64,000 bases of DNA from Ancylostoma caninum (taxonomy: Eukaryota > Nematoda > Chromadorea > Rhabditida > Ancylostomatidae). The position numbers were made by a program, and so were the translations under genes. The stretch is from positions 62,001 through 126,000 of the forward strand of contig JBAJFG010000174.1 in NCBI GenBank assembly GCA_037903475.1. The letters run 5' to 3'. Below the pieces are notes generated by a model. The model made no database searches, had not been told where the DNA came from, and saw only the letters and a list, made by a program, of their open reading frames with translations. This document shows positions 63,974 to 64,000 of this stretch, in pieces; the first letter of the stretch is position 1, and each line of letters opens with the position of its first letter.

Positions 63974-64000
63974 TACATCCCCTTCGAGAATGGGTCGCTA

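Overview
This window is eukaryotic DNA, most likely from a nematode, and probably a clade V (rhabditid or strongylid-like) worm. Three things support that. The one gene I recognise, a prefoldin subunit 4 gene (53891-60650), is split by introns ending in the nematode-type TTTTCAG/TTTTAG acceptor and carries an acceptor three bases before its ATG, as in spliced-leader trans-splicing. The window also holds a full-length Bel/Pao retroelement with a phlebovirus-type envelope, an arrangement known from nematodes. Finally, the rest is packed with small inverted-repeat transposons and long microsatellites. The species is not identifiable by eye.

Layout. Positions 1-10.7 kb hold a short tandem repeat, a candidate small three-exon gene of unknown function (3446-3987), scattered MITEs, a tRNA-like sequence and a 7-bp tandem array (9022-9325). 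Positions 10.8-13.2 kb form a Helitron/Helentron-like element carrying about 33 copies of a 50-bp GC-rich minisatellite. Positions 13.4-23.5 kb hold hairpin-rich repeats built on GCGAAGC, two foldback structures, a (CA)n plus 8-bp array (21222-21912) and a large inverted duplication. Positions 23.9-34.4 kb are a field of MITEs and tRNA-derived SINE copies, often inserted end to end at TA or TTA. Positions 34.6-35.5 kb hold a second Helitron-like element with a 118-bp tandem repeat.

The centrepiece is 35.6-46.8 kb. A 10,275-bp Bel/Pao element (LTRs 36363-36624 and 46376-46637, differing at two bases by eye; target duplication AGATC; tRNA-Gly primer site) sits inside a 237-bp MITE. That MITE also contains a second MITE and itself lies inside a third. 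The element encodes Gag-Pro-RT-RNaseH-Int fused to an envelope region that is interrupted by one in-frame TGA, followed by an extra zinc-knuckle ORF with its own TATA-like box upstream.

Positions 47.7-53.4 kb are another run of MITEs, including a 1.7-kb hAT-type element with an exact 8-bp target duplication inside a MITE. Positions 53.9-60.7 kb are the prefoldin gene: 126 codons spread over 6.8 kb, with introns enlarged by a mariner-type MITE, nested Harbinger-type MITEs, a foldback and a 1.2-kb hAT-type element. After it come three more abutting MITEs, two weak exon candidates and a last MITE.

Local family names used below, given by terminal inverted repeat (TIR): A = TAGTCTGTCCGAAACGACGA; B = RGTCTATTAGCTC; C = ends with GGAGTAAA near the tip; D = TAAAGTTATTCATGC; E = GGCCTATGGCATACT; F = CAGTGGACGTCAATGGCG; G = CAGTCCTGTAGATCAGGAGG; H = CTCAGACAA; I = AAGGCAGCACTCG. 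Families A-D and F-H sit at TA; E and I sit at TTA or TAA. No rRNA, CRISPR or bacterial features were seen.
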